Positions 35,655 to 46,559 of a stretch of DNA of 64,000 bases are shown piece after piece. The notes beneath the pieces are model-generated. The model was not told where the DNA came from and ran no database searches. It saw only the letters and a program-made list of their open reading frames with translations. Made by a program: the position numbers and the translations under genes. The stretch is from Schistosoma mansoni (taxonomy: Eukaryota > Platyhelminthes > Trematoda > Strigeidida > Schistosomatidae), in contig NW_017386022.1 of the NCBI RefSeq assembly GCF_000237925.1, positions 248,001-312,000 on the forward strand. Reading direction: 5' to 3'. The first letter of the stretch is position 1. Each line of letters begins with the position of its first letter.

Positions 35655-35870
35655 CTACACTGACCCTTGATTTTCACTGGCTGTTTTCTCCATCAGTTTG
35701 TTATTTTGTTTAATGCTCCCAATATCATTGTTATTATCATATAAATCGAATTTTTGTACCACATTCTTCATTTCAGGAAAGAAAGAGGCTCTTTGATCAA
35801 AATATTTTTTCTTATGTCTCTTATTGCAACACAGTGGGGATATTACGGTTAATTTGCTTTTGTTACTTAG
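35655..35870 (-). CDS. Candidate terminal exon, unknown product
   Basis: On the minus strand a strong acceptor (CTCCCCCTCCCACCACTTG, then TTTATTCAG) ends at 35871. It is followed by about 71 open codons to a TAG at 35657-35655. The peptide includes KRHKKKYFDQRASFFPEMKN and a polar end (MEKTASENQGSV). The pyrimidine tract is unusually clean for this AT-rich DNA, and the amino-acid composition is not A/T-driven. An alternative donor (AAGG|GTCAGT) lies just before the stop. It lies about 780 bp downstream of paralogue 3 on the same strand and could belong to an unseen transcript; no link to that gene is shown. Confidence 0.35.
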   Translation of the reverse strand, partial: LSNKSKLTVISPLCCNKRHKKKYFDQRASFFPEMKNVVQKFDLYDNNNDIGSIKQNNKLMEKTASENQGSV

Positions 35871-36653
35871 CTGAATAAACAAGTGGTGGGAGGGGGAGAA
35901 CGAAAGTTTAGTCCAGTCTGAACCGATTATGAGTATCACATAACATACTTAATTGATAGTTATTGTAACGAAATTGATCATTTTACCAAATAGATTAATT
36001 ACGATGAGTACTAGGTTAGTTTTCTAATACAGGCACTAATTAAACTGGATTATGTTTAGATAACCTTAAGTTTGGCGACTCAAACTTGGTTATATATATA
36101 TATATATAATACGTTCAGGCTCATTTTAGTGATGCGCCTCTTACATAATGGTCATTTTTAATGTGATTATTATTTAGTGATCCGAAAAGATGTTGAAAAT
36201 TCAGTACTACTAGTTGTCATGAGACATAAGCGATAGTTGGCCAACTACATAAATTTGGGTTATGAGTTATCAATTGGTTTTGCTAAATTAACTATTAACC
36301 AAGTTACTCTGATAATCAATAACTGAGTGAACAATTATTGACTTTTGTTTCCATGTAAAAGATATTTATTAAGTTAGTCAGCACACAAGCAAAATGATAA
36401 TCAAATGTTTGTATTACTCTAAAATAATTTAAGGTACAAAAAAGAATGAGTAAATGGGAAGAGATTATTATGAATACCAGTTAAAAGGCAATACATTTTA
36501 AGATAAATTTTATTTAGATTTGTTCAGAATGTAAGATTCAAAAAGAATAAAGTAACAGTGTCATAATCAGTAATCATGTTTCATTGACTTACCAAAAGAA
36601 TTTCATAAATTGAATGTTTATAGTTTGATAATATCTATGTAGATATTTCCCTT
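35871..36653. other. 3' flank of paralogue 3
   Basis: AT-rich, with a TA run at about 36092-36109. It should include the 3' UTR of the minus-strand gene at 36654-37763. Confidence 0.4.
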
Positions 36654-37763
36654 TTATTCATTTGGTGATTCATACAAAGGTCCTTCATAAGTTTGAAGTT
36701 TTTCTATACCTGATTGACAAAACAAGTACTTTGAACCATATTCAGATTCAACTACATCACCGCATGTTGAAGTAAGAAATGTTAAATCATTATCAAACAT
36801 TGCAATTAATTCATCTTTATGAGCATAAATATTTTCATTATCTAATCTATATAAATTTTTTAAACTTTGACGTCTTGAATTTACTGGTGTTGCATCATTA
36901 TTATCTTGATGGTTAGATTGATTATGTTTCATTTTATTTTTTGACTGGTAACCGATTAAAGGATGAAAATTGTCATTAGCTGGAGGTGAAATCATTCCTT
37001 TTGGTGAACTATATGAATTTTTTTTTCGATTTCTATTATTATTTGATTCATTTTCACCATAACCATTTACTTCATGTTCATTTGGCATATCACTAACTGA
37101 AACCGATGTTATATTATTATAAGTATGTGATGGGGAAAATGGTGAAGTATTATGAAATACTTCAGCACGATCTACCGCTTCAGTTACAGGTGATCCAGTA
37201 TCACGTAAAAATCCACTTTGATAACTTAATGATTCATTATTTAAATTTGTACTACTTTCAAATAATTCAGCAGCTGATATTTCATTATTCATATCAATAG
37301 TTGATCTTGATGTATTTTGACTTTTATATAATCTATGATCTGAATTATTTTTAGCTGAACTAACTAAACGTGTTAATTTTTCTAAATCAGATGGATCATC
37401 ACAACAATAACTTTCATATGTTTTTTTATTTGTTTCCGAATCATGTTTACATATCACGAATACACCTGGTTTACTTGTAAAAACAAAGAAATTTTTTATA
37501 TCTTTATATTCAGCATATTTTCTTGTTGAATGAGGAATAATTGATGATGATTTACTAAATTTCAATCTATCTTGTAAACAGCTAATAGTAATATTTGTAT
37601 GACCTTTAGCCAAATGTTTTTTTATAATTTGATCAGCTAAAAAACGTGAAAATGATTCATTATCAGCTATTTCAGTAACACCGAGTTTTTTTCCACGACA
37701 TTGAAAAAATATATCTTTTTCATTTGAAGAATCCACACTACTTGACCGTTTGCCTCGTTTCAT
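36654..37763 (-). CDS. PTB-like domain protein, paralogue 3
   Basis: A 369-residue uninterrupted ORF and the most divergent of the four. Residues about 16-145 keep the shared pattern: DIFFQCRGKKLG, a helix (FLADQIIKKHLAKG), ITISCLQDRLKFSKS, then YKDIKNFFVFTSKPGVFVIC, KKTYESYCC and a DLEKLTRLVSSA helix. The LQDxxxF and (Y/H)xxIKxxxxFxSKP cores are the clearest links to paralogues 1 and 2. The tail (150-330) is very rich in Asn and Ser and probably disordered. The C-terminal motif survives only as EGPLYESPNE, suggesting loss or change of the function that motif serves. No signal peptide, membrane segment or catalytic motif is seen. It is divergently oriented to paralogue 4, about 8.8 kb away. 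Confidence 0.85.
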   Translation of the reverse strand: MKRGKRSSSVDSSNEKDIFFQCRGKKLGVTEIADNESFSRFLADQIIKKHLAKGHTNITISCLQDRLKFSKSSSIIPHSTRKYAEYKDIKNFFVFTSKPGVFVICKHDSETNKKTYESYCCDDPSDLEKLTRLVSSAKNNSDHRLYKSQNTSRSTIDMNNEISAAELFESSTNLNNESLSYQSGFLRDTGSPVTEAVDRAEVFHNTSPFSPSHTYNNITSVSVSDMPNEHEVNGYGENESNNNRNRKKNSYSSPKGMISPPANDNFHPLIGYQSKNKMKHNQSNHQDNNDATPVNSRRQSLKNLYRLDNENIYAHKDELIAMFDNDLTFLTSTCGDVVESEYGSKYLFCQSGIEKLQTYEGPLYESPNE

Positions 37764-40205
37764 TTGTCTTTGTTATTACAATACAACGTTACAAGAGTTA
37801 ATCTTCTTGAAGATTTGTTGAGTGATCAATTTCTTTTTGATACACCAGTAATCACCAGTAGTTTGTTAAATAAAACGATGATAAAAGTACTAGTTTGGTA
37901 GTTTAGTAAAAGTGACTACTAAATGAAGATTATCAATAAAAATAATACTTACACATACAGATACAATCGAACATTAGTAAGACTCAATTAAATTCTTAAA
38001 AGCAAGGTACATACATATGTATGTTTGATGTTTTGTATGTGTATGTAAGTAGATGAGCATGTGACATATAGTATTTCTTGCTTCATTACTATAATATTTG
38101 TTATCGATTGAATTTTACACCCACATCTATAGTTCTAGTACTGTTATATTTCATGTTTTAAATAAGTATGATAAGTGGTTACCGTAACTACATCTCATAA
38201 TATACATATTCGCATACCTCAAATAAGTAGAATATATATTTTAGAGTGTACAATTATGTTAAATGTATAGCTGAAAATTCAAACATAATAGAGTATAAAG
38301 AAAACAAAAAGAATTTGAGTTCAATCACAAATAGTCCAGTTGTAATTTCAATGTATACGTTGTTTAGATTAACTTCGATAGAGGTTATTGAGTGGGTTTT
38401 TCAAAGAATTTAAAAAAATCTTTGTCATTTAAAGAAAGACATTTCATTATCTGGCGATCAAATATGATAAGATTTGGAGTTGTTAGAGATTTCATTGAAA
38501 AACCTACGAGCACTGGATAACTGTTTTATCCTAGTATAAGACTCTTCATCACACCTTCGAATTCGAGTTATAGTGTCAAATGCCTTACCATAAAGCTACT
38601 AAGCTAAAATCTGACGCTAAACATTTACGAATTGAATCAGTTTGTGATACTAAGACGAAGTATTTATCAAGTGTTCCCTAATTTTCTAAGCTACTCAGAC
38701 TGACGTCAATTTATGACTGTAAATCTCCATAATAGACCTCATTCCTAGAAACTAATGTCTCAAAACTTCATTAAGTCTGATTTTTCAAACACGTACATCC
38801 TCATTATTATTTTATACAGTCAGTATTGTAAATATACGGTCGTTTTCAAGAACAATTAATTGAATTATAAACGAATTAATGAAGAAGTTCTGGTGCAAAT
38901 CTGATAGATAATTTAATCAGGATCACTTTATTTCTTTTAAGAAATAGTACTTGACAACGTATGTAACCTGAAGAACAAATTGACAAAGAATAAATAGCTT
39001 TCCTAATACAGACGGTTTCTTCAAGAATTAATTCTTAAAGTGGATTACAGATGCATTGGTTTACTAGGAATGTAGAAAAATGAAGTAAAGGAAATGATGT
39101 AATTTATCCACCAGCACTTAACTAAGAGAAGATATCTTGATTCAACAAGTTTCTAACATTTTAGGTGTCTCTAACAGTGCCAGAGAGTTGTCTGGTAGAA
39201 AATTACAAAACAGTACATGCGTTACATTTTAATAACAGGTTTAAAAATTAGGGACTGTAAATAAACAGTTACCAATCCAAGTAACAAATTTCAACCAAAG
39301 AAAATAAAATAAATGTAATGAAGATATACTAACGGAGTAGTCTACTTCCATTTTTAGTTTCATAACGAATAAAGATACTGTTTACATTGAAAAAGTTTGT
39401 GAGGAATCACTTAGTGAATTTAAAATGTTTTACTATGATCAAAGATCAAATAATATTTAGTTCATTATACACTGAAAAGAGTAAAGCTTATTATCTTTTG
39501 AAGTAAACTGTGTTTATTTAGAAGTGGGTTAAGTTTATCAGGACATCAGTATAGAAGAAGAGGACTTTGTCATTATCAGAATTACGCGTATGAGTGAATC
39601 AAATAATGACCTTTTTTCATTAGTAGTTTTATCTGGGGCTATTTCCATTTACATGTGGTCTTCGTAAGCAAGCAATATTAGTTAGGATATCATTAAGGAC
39701 AAGTGAGTTCTGGATAACCGTGAGTATCTGCAAAACACTAGAGATTATGGGCTGGCTAGCGAGCCGGTTACAGATTATATTCCAATAGAGTGGCATCGGT
39801 TAAATAATACTGACAGGATTCGAAAGTCTTGCGTTTTATTCCTAGAGTAAATTCAAATGACCGAATATAGTAGGGAATTTCTTATTTATGTATAAAACCT
39901 TGAACTTAAATTGCATAAGTTACTTTTCAGATGATAAATAATTGTCCAGTGGTGGAAATCCAGCAAAAAAAACAATTAATCAGGTTTCACTTTTTATCGT
40001 TGTACCAAAAGGTACGATCTACAAAATGATAAGCTTATCATTTTGCCGGTAATTAACTTTATGAAGTATATCATTCAAATTATATCACCATTGTACATTC
40101 CCAAATAAATTATTACAGTATTTTATTAGTAATTATTAACCCTTATAAAAAAAATACGCCGTCAATCTGGAAATGTCGGTAACAGGAAGGTTTTGGTTGC
40201 ATTAT
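37764..40205. other. Upstream flank of paralogue 3 and unassigned spacer
   Basis: AT-rich, without an ORF worth noting. It contains one very degenerate repeat B copy (listed separately). Promoter elements cannot be read. Confidence 0.4.
38486..38612 (-). repeat. Very degenerate repeat B
   Basis: The plus strand reads GAAAAACCTACGAGCACTGG, TTTTATCCTAGTATAAGACT and CACCTTCGAATTCGAG. These fall in the same order and spacing as the 3' region, hammerhead and B box of a minus-strand repeat B. The hammerhead core is unrecognisable. An old copy. Confidence 0.45.
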
Positions 40206-40658
40206 TTATAGAGAAACAGTCCTACTGTACGGAGCTGAAACGTGAAGAACTACTACATCCATCGTCAAGAAGGTACAAGTATTTATAAACAGTTGTTTCC
40301 GCAAAATACTCAACATCCATTGGCCGGATACCATTAGTAACAGCGTTTTATGGGAGAGGACACAGTAGCTTCCATCTGAAGAGGAAATTAGGAAAAGACG
40401 TTGGAAGTGGATAGGACATACATTAAGAAAATCACCAAACTGCTCCACGAGACAAGCCCTAACTTGGAATGGTGAAGGGAAGTGGAAAAGTGGAAGGCCA
40501 AAAAACACATTACGCCGGGAAATAGAAGCATATAGGAAAAGGATGAATGTTAACTTGAAAGTGGTGGAAAGGATTGCCCAGGACAGGGTTGGATGGAGAA
40601 TACTGGTGTGCGGCCTATGCTCCTCCACGAGGGGTAACAGGTGTAAGTAAGTAAGTAA
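40206..40658 (+). pseudogene. RTE-like (SR2-type) retrotransposon, 3' fragment
   Basis: The plus-strand translation gives TVLLYGAET followed by a stop, then [54 protein letters not shown] and [20 protein letters not shown]. It ends in GTAAGTAAGTAAG. The antisense 140-codon ORF at 40206-40628 is a shadow of it. This is close to the copy at 55239 and more similar to it than to 17407 (shared [20 protein letters not shown]), so both come from one subfamily. It holds only about 150 C-terminal codons. Confidence 0.85.
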
Positions 40659-41721
40659 TCTCTAGAGAAAGTGATTAGTCAAGTTGTATCATCAGACAAC
40701 GAACGAATACGAAAACAAAAACTGTATGACTGATGAGTTCTCATCAAAAGCAAAATGGATAGATGTAAGCATATTATGTAATATAAAGTGATGTCATGTG
40801 GTTTAAAACGTCTAGTTTACATTTTTAAATGCTTCTAGTATGTTCTAAGTTGAATTCTCTTTAAGTTTGACAAGAGATGAAAAGTACTCAAATAAAAGAA
40901 TCAATAAAAGGTTAAAACTTAAAGTTGTGAGTTCAGTTCCATGTACAGTTAAGGATAGAGATTGTGGGAAAGTATTATGCTAAAAATGTAATATCTATCC
41001 AGTGCACTTATGTAGTCAATGCTTCTTAAGCTGTTGTGAGGTGGTGACGAACATTAACTTCAAGTTATTGAGTTGATCAATAAAAAGTAAAGTTATATTA
41101 CTTAGTTACAATAAAACATTTTAAAACAAGAATTATTTGATTTTTTTAATTTTTAATAAGAAATCTATTGGATTCATATCCAAAATCAAAACAAGGATGA
41201 AATAAATTAAATTAAACCAAATCAAGCTTAACAACTAACAATTACGGTAAAGATATCCTTTTTTGTTAGTTCTTGACGCAAAGCCTAATTCAAACGTTTC
41301 GGTTGGGTGAAACAATTTACACATCCACTATATATTATATGTGCGTGCGTATAAGATCAGTTTCTGTAAAACGTTCTAATCTTATGACTTTTTAAGTTAA
41401 TATAATTGAAGAACGTTAGTTTTGAGGAGCATCGTACCTTCACACTGAATAGTAAAATATAAACCCTTATTTTTAACTATTAAATCAATATTTGTGTGTT
41501 TTTAGTGCTAGTTATCCTCTTATATTCACGATATAGAATGTATAGTTGAATATGTAATTAAACATATGTAGTTCTTGTCAGATCATGACATTTTGGATGT
41601 TACTTTGATGTTATTCTTTATGTGCCTCATATCAAATCAAAAGCACTTTTGTATCTAGAAAGTAGTATTGTTAACATTGATATTTCCTATCATATAAAAA
41701 AGTCCCCATACGGTGAAACCA
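40659..41721. other. AT-rich spacer
   Basis: No ORF or repeat that I can support. Confidence 0.45.
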
Positions 41722-41915
41722 TTAAGTCAGTTGAAGCTAGACCACCATCGAAAACCTGGAAGCACTGGACAGGCGTTTCGTCCTATTGTGGGACTCCTTC
41801 TCCTTAGGACGAAACGGCCGAACAGTGCTTCCAGGTTTTCCATGGTAGTCTAGCTTCAGTTGACTAATGATTTCAACTATGAAAAAATACTGAAATCTCC
41901 ACAAAACCCCTTCTG
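41722..41915. repeat. Repeat B fold-back (long hairpin)
   Basis: The left arm (41722-about 41798, minus) and right arm (about 41805-41880, plus) are the same 3' part of repeat B facing each other. CTAGACCACCATCGAAAACC pairs with GGTTTTCCATGGTAGTCTAG, and CTGGAAGCACTG with CAGTGCTTCCAG. The junction falls inside hammerhead stem II of both arms. The left module keeps AGGA...GAAAC...GTC; the right keeps GAAAC, but its cleavage triplet is GAA. The tRNA-like part is absent. The family tail AAATCTCCACAAAACCCCTT follows on the right. Confidence 0.8.
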
Positions 41916-42493
41916 AAACCACTAAGGTAATTCATCAGCATAGATACAAATCTTAGCTTCATCTAAATTAGAATTTATACTACTATCAGTAATATAACAA
42001 AGAAAATAAACATTATTTTGTTAATTGAGATAAGATCTCTACACCATTTAGTCATTGTTTATGAATCATTAAATTGAGCTTATAGTAATTTACATCATTA
42101 ATTGATATTGGCTGTAAAAAGCCATAAAATTCAAAACAAATATGTTACCCTATTATGCATCTATAAAGTAGCCTTTACTAATAACCACTTATGAATTGAA
42201 ATTCAAACCATTTAAATGTTTCGGAGGACAAAATATCTGTAAGTTATTGTATCAATTTCAAACAGTGTATACTTTCTACTTCAGTCAACTCTTGAAGAAA
42301 GTAATAACAATAACATAATATCATGGTTGTCTATTTAAATGACTGTTTGCCAAGAATTGTAAGATATACTGTAAATGTTCTAAATGATGCGTTAAGTTAA
42401 ATGTTTAGAATTGAGAAAGGTCTGTCTAGTGTGTTGTCTAAAGTCGGATAATATTTATATTTAATGATAATTACTGTGATCCAAACATCACAC
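41916..42493. other. AT-rich spacer
   Basis: Nothing recognised. Confidence 0.45.
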
Positions 42494-42645
42494 ATAAGCA
42501 AAGATGGATAGTGGCTTATAAAGCTTGTGACGTAAGACAATATCGAGGCAATCCGCACAGGATACACATATATCAAAAAGAGATTGATCAATTGCAGTTC
42601 TAAACAACAATGGGAAGATACAAACAAACAACATCAAGTGAATTG
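42494..42645. repeat. SM-alpha-like fold-back, short
   Basis: ATAAGCAAAGATGGATAGTG is the reverse complement of the SM-alpha tail (CACTATCCATCTTTGCTTAC) and lies in minus orientation. It is followed directly by the plus-strand downstream part: ATATCGAGGCAATCCGCACA, AAAAAGAGATTGATCAATTG, GGGAAGATACAAACAAACAA. The hammerhead itself is absent. Confidence 0.6.
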
Positions 42646-43106
42646 AACTATACAATAGATTAGAAATAATGTCATAACATCTATAATGATTACAAATTTT
42701 TTGACATAGAAGCTGACGACTATTGGAAAACATCTGATAAATATTTATTTGCAATTTTAATAGGATTCGCGTCAATACTTTATACTTTATGACAGAAATA
42801 CGTCACTGTAACCAAACATATGATACTGAATAAACGAATCATTATTGTTATGATTATTAAACGGGTATCTGTATTAACAGTTAAAAAACACACGTCGTAT
42901 CATTTACTTTTATACATTTGTGGTTGAGAAAACTACTTTCTTCAGTAAATGTTTATTGATAAATTAAAATCAGAATTGTATAGACTAAAAAAAATCTTAT
43001 TAGGGAAAAAAACTTAGTGTAGCTGTAAATAAATCTCCAAAATCAATATCTCTTTAAGTGTTCAACATTAGATGCCGACCACATTAGTTCTAATGGACTC
43101 ATTTAG
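42646..43106. other. AT-rich spacer
   Basis: Nothing recognised before the acceptor-like site at 43105-43106. Confidence 0.45.
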
Positions 43107-43297
43107 CTAAAGGCGCTCCGTCATCCATCCGCATCAGATCACGGTTTGGAACGGCGTGCTCAACGTCTCCTGCGATCACTAGCCAGATTAGATCAGTCAA
43201 TTCTCTATATCTTGATAATCCATCAAATATATCAAATATATATAAAGATGATTTCCTTAGGACCAAACATCAAACACGTACAAAAAAGAGTAATTAA
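43107..43297 (+). CDS. Candidate terminal coding exon, unknown product
   Basis: After an acceptor-like ACTCATTTAG ending at 43106, one frame (phase 1) stays open for about 63 codons to TAA at 43295-43297. The peptide opens KGAPSSIRIRSRFGTACSTS and continues through ITSQIRSVNSLYLDNPSN. It is Ser/Arg-rich, and the first 95 bp are about half G+C in DNA that is otherwise two-thirds A+T. It has no ATG at its start, so it would be an internal or last exon. A donor (AGA|GTAATT, 43290) just before the stop could alternatively splice on. I found no partner exon and no family match. Confidence 0.4.
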
Positions 43298-43385
43298 AAT
43301 GAATAATTTCATGACGGTTGTAAGTAGACGATCGATTCTCATGGAAACCACACTGTTGGTGTCAAAGTTCGATGTCTACTGAATA

Positions 43386-44030
43386 TTTCATTCTGTTTGG
43401 TAACAGTCCATCGAATAATTTTCCTGACATTAATAATAGTGTAATACATTTGTAGTTCTCCTTTCCTTAATATCTTGATCAGACATCTCCCTTTCCTGAT
43501 TGTTGCTACATGTTCGTCATCTCAAGTCTTTATGAACAGAACATGGAGCATCATTACAGTTCCCTTTATATCCGACTTCAGTGATTCAGTTGGAATCCAG
43601 TCTGTCACTTTTCCCTCAACCCTCTCATTTTCTGTGATGCGCTTGTTGATTCCTTTGATTGTTGATGTGTTGGCATCTATGGGGAGATCTGTGTGTGTTG
43701 CCTCAATGTTTGACGAATTCGGTGTGTCCAGTGTACTGAAGAGCTCTTCACAGTGTATTCCCCACTTATTCTTCTGTTGTTGAATCTCAGTGATTGGACA
43801 GCCTTCGTTATCCTTGAATGTTTTCTCTTATCTGCTGTATTTTACTGTTAGCTTTTCCATTGTATCGTAAAGTGCTCTTGTGTTTTCTCCTCTCATTGCC
43901 TTTCCTGTCATAGTTCACAGGTTTTCTGTACATTTCCACTCGTCAGTTCCAAGGTTCACCTCCATTCATCTATTTGCTCCTGTGTACAAATTTTTTTGCA
44001 GATGTAATCCGGTTCTGTGTAGCATATTAC
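43386..44030 (-). pseudogene. RTE-like retrotransposon, RT N-terminal fragment
   Basis: The minus-strand translation gives, in order, QQIRENIQG, TEEWVGNTLWRALQ-like sequence, SNIEATHTDLPID, PTESLKSDIKGTVMMLHVLF, RKGRCLIKIL and, around 43460-43390, a block matching the 'NYRGITLLSVPGKVFNRVLLNRMK' region of RTE reverse transcriptases. This is the part upstream of the catalytic YxDD box, a different section from the other RTE copies here. Several stops are present. It has neither the 5' end nor the 3' tail, so it is a broken internal fragment. Confidence 0.7.
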
Positions 44031-45093
44031 GGTGAAATTCACGTTGCTTGACATGAGCGTTTGAGTAAGAATACGGTGGGATCTATAACCACGTCGTTAG
44101 CATTTTTAAGCAATTTTTATTTCAACAGTATAGGGCCACTATACACAATTTTCTTTACACTATCAATTCATAATTTCACTGACGTTGATTAATGGTTATT
44201 CAATTTCCAATCTTTACATTTTCTGTCAATGATATCTATTCTCAACTTTAAATTAAATAATTTTATAAGAAATCGCATGCAATTAGTCCTCTTTATGAAT
44301 TTAGATAAAGCCAGGACAAATATTGATGCAGAATAATATGAATTCATTATATTTCGTGGTTTCGAGGTTATTAGGTGTTAGAATTAAGGAAACATAAAGA
44401 GGGGGTAGTGTAATAGATGAGTGGAGTTCGGAGACAGATGAGATAAAATGTGTGATAATTTTAGAGATAATAAAGAATTCATGGAATTAAAAACAAATAG
44501 GATGGGTTACGTAATAATTGAATAGAATTTGAAAAGTTCATATAGTCAAGAGCAACAAGTGAGCGGAAATGTGTGAGTGAAATGGTGGTCTAAGAATTGG
44601 TTAATGGAAAAGGAATATCGCTGAAAAATTCGCATCATATTAAAACACAATTATATGAACGAAGAATATTCTTTTCAATAATTTCTCATCAGGTTCTACA
44701 ATTATAAATCCAAATTAATAATCCATAAAAAATTGGCCAAGTTTAATGCAGAGTACATCATTTAAGAAACTGTAACATGTGAATCAGGGAGTGTTTGTGA
44801 TATAAAATAAAATCGAATCGTTAATGTTGGGATGACTAATATGTAGTGTTAACTTGAACAAGTTTATAAGTGAAAGAAAATCGTAAGATAAATGATCAGA
44901 ATATATATAGTTGACATGGGGGTGAGACAGAACAATGGGATTACAAATCAGAAATTACGTAATATGTAGAATAGTATGAATTAGGTCAGATATAGTAAAT
45001 AGGGGTGGATGTTGAATAAATTTCTCTAAAAGGTTAGCAAGTGTTATAATAATAATAATGACTGGTAAGATGTGTAGATGAAATGAGCATTAA
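44031..45093. other. AT-rich spacer
   Basis: A purine-rich stretch (44390-45060) with GGGGG-type runs and no ORF. I see no repeat match inside the window. Confidence 0.4.
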
Positions 45094-45450
45094 TCAAATT
45101 AATGTCACCATATTATGAAACTGATTATTAACAAGTTGCCCTGAAGTTGGCAAGGGTAAAAGGAGCGGCTGAACATATTTCTTTTGGATGCAAAGCTCTG
45201 GCTTTTTGATCCGAATAGCAATTGCCTCAGCCGTCTGCAGGATTCGCAGTCTGACGGAATTAGGTAGACTGCTGTTAACACGATATATGATTGTGAAAGA
45301 TTGCTCAATGTTGGCTCTATGTCCCGTCTGAACTAAATGGGCTAAAATAGAGCTGCTAACCGTTTTGACTACATCTTTGCTTAACCACACTGGGAGGTGC
45401 TCACGAGCCTGAGTATACAAATTCCTAGAACATCTGAGGAATATAATACA
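45094..45450 (-). pseudogene. Penelope-like element, GIY-YIG endonuclease C-terminal fragment
   Basis: The minus-strand ORF carries NLYTQAREHLPVWLSK, TVSSSILAHLVQTGHRANIE, FTIIYRVNSSLP and RLRILQTAEAIAIRIKKPEL. This is the pattern following the GIY-YIG signature of Penelope-like elements (R...EH, SSI..HL..TGH, TAEA.AIR...P.LC.QK). The GIY and YIG signature itself is degraded upstream (RCSRNLYT). The frame stays open to 45094 with a Val/Gln/Pro-rich end. It comes from a different subfamily than 15013-15671. No RT is attached. Confidence 0.75.
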
Positions 45451-45890
45451 AAACTGAATATTAACCAAAATAAAACTAATGACCAAAAGAAAACACTGAG
45501 GTTTATCATGATTTTTATCTTATTAACAATATTTTATGCAGCATTTTCATGATTAATATAAATGAGAAAAATTAGTTCAATAGTTTATTGAATCATTTTA
45601 GGATTAAGTTATAGGAATAATTGTTTTGTTTTAACCCATCACTTTTATAATCCTTCATTTTTTTGGAATATATACACAATTAATCACATTCATATACTTG
45701 ACTTTCAAAGCTTTAGGAATTATAAGATAAATGTGCAATAAACATCAAAATTGTACGCACAGCATGCACATATGCCAATCAGAGACTGATCAGTTGCAGT
45801 CCTAAACATCATTTGGAAGATTCAAACAAACAATACTAAGTGAATTAAAACTTCACCCCATTGCACAAGCAAGTGCCTATCAGGACTCAG

Positions 45891-45945
45891 TAGCTGAGTG
45901 GATAACGTGATGGCGTTTGAAGCGAACGGTACTAGGTTTGAGTCC
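45891..45945 (+). promoter_or_regulatory. Pol III type 2 internal promoter (A and B boxes) of SM-alpha-like repeat
   Basis: TAGCTGAGTGG (45891-45901) fits the A-box consensus TRGYNNANNNGG. GGTTTGAGTCC (45935-45945) differs from the B-box consensus GGTTCGANTCC at one position. The spacing is tRNA-like. It shows a tRNA-derived origin; whether it is still transcribed cannot be read. Confidence 0.7.
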
Positions 45946-45969
45946 TAGAGTGAACATCAACTCTGAGAT

Positions 45970-46026
45970 ACAGGTACATCCATCTGACGAGTCCCGAATA
46001 GGACGAGACGCCCGTCCTAGATTCCA
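45970..46026 (+). ncRNA. Hammerhead motif, SM-alpha type, A14 mutated
   Basis: CTGACGA at 45984-45990, stem II GTCC...GGAC, then GAGAC (46005-46009) in place of GAAAC, and GTC at 46014-46016. The A14-to-G change hits an invariant residue, so cleavage should be lost although all stems can form. Confidence 0.6.
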
Positions 46027-46048
46027 CTGTCCATCTTTGCTTACAATC

Positions 46049-46559
46049 AAAATTGTTTGTTTATCGCAAATAAAAGCAAGTTTGTTGTTCAATAAATTTA
46101 AGAACTAAAGTGTAATACTTTTTCAAAGTTTAGGTCATTCTAGAGCTTTTAAAAAGAAAAAAAAATCAATTATTCCATATGGTGCTATCACGATATGAAT
46201 AATATACTCAACACTTACATTCAATTCATTTATTTTTCTTATAGTTAACAAGCATTGTTTACAGAAATAATGAAAACCTATACATAAATGTAAATAGTTT
46301 CTTGAGTGGGTGGATTTTATCTAAAATAAAAAAGAAAAAAAAAGTTGTCTGTTTAAACATCTACTCATTCCCAAGCATTTTGATTTATTTGTATCTACAA
46401 AATTAAGTGTACGTGTTTATTCTATTTTACTTTGGTTTTTGTCTTTCACAATTATGAAGTTAACATATCTAGCTGAAACTTAAATTCAAATGAAACACAA
46501 GTAAACAACAATCTATCAGAACATATACTTTACATTGAATAGATAATTTTAAAATTTCA
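46049..46559. other. Upstream flank of paralogue 4
   Basis: AT-rich with A-runs. Likely holds the promoter and 5' UTR of the gene at 46560-47660. No specific site was recognised. Confidence 0.4.

Larger units (their letters stand above)
45755..46048 (+). repeat. SM-alpha-like repeat, full-length plus copy
   Basis: Order along the plus strand: ACGCACAGCATGCACATATG, CCAATCAGAGACTGATCAGT, TTCACCCCATTGCACAAGCA, A box, B box, AACATCAACTCTGAGATACA, hammerhead, CCATCTTTGCTTACAAT. At about 295 bp it is the most complete single unit of the family here and a good reference for it. The stretch between hammerhead and CCATC lacks GCTAGCCACTAT, a small deletion. Confidence 0.8.

Noticed and set aside
43475-43783. 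102-codon plus ORF with a hydrophobic look
   Set aside because: Antisense of the RTE reverse-transcriptase fragment at 43386-44030.
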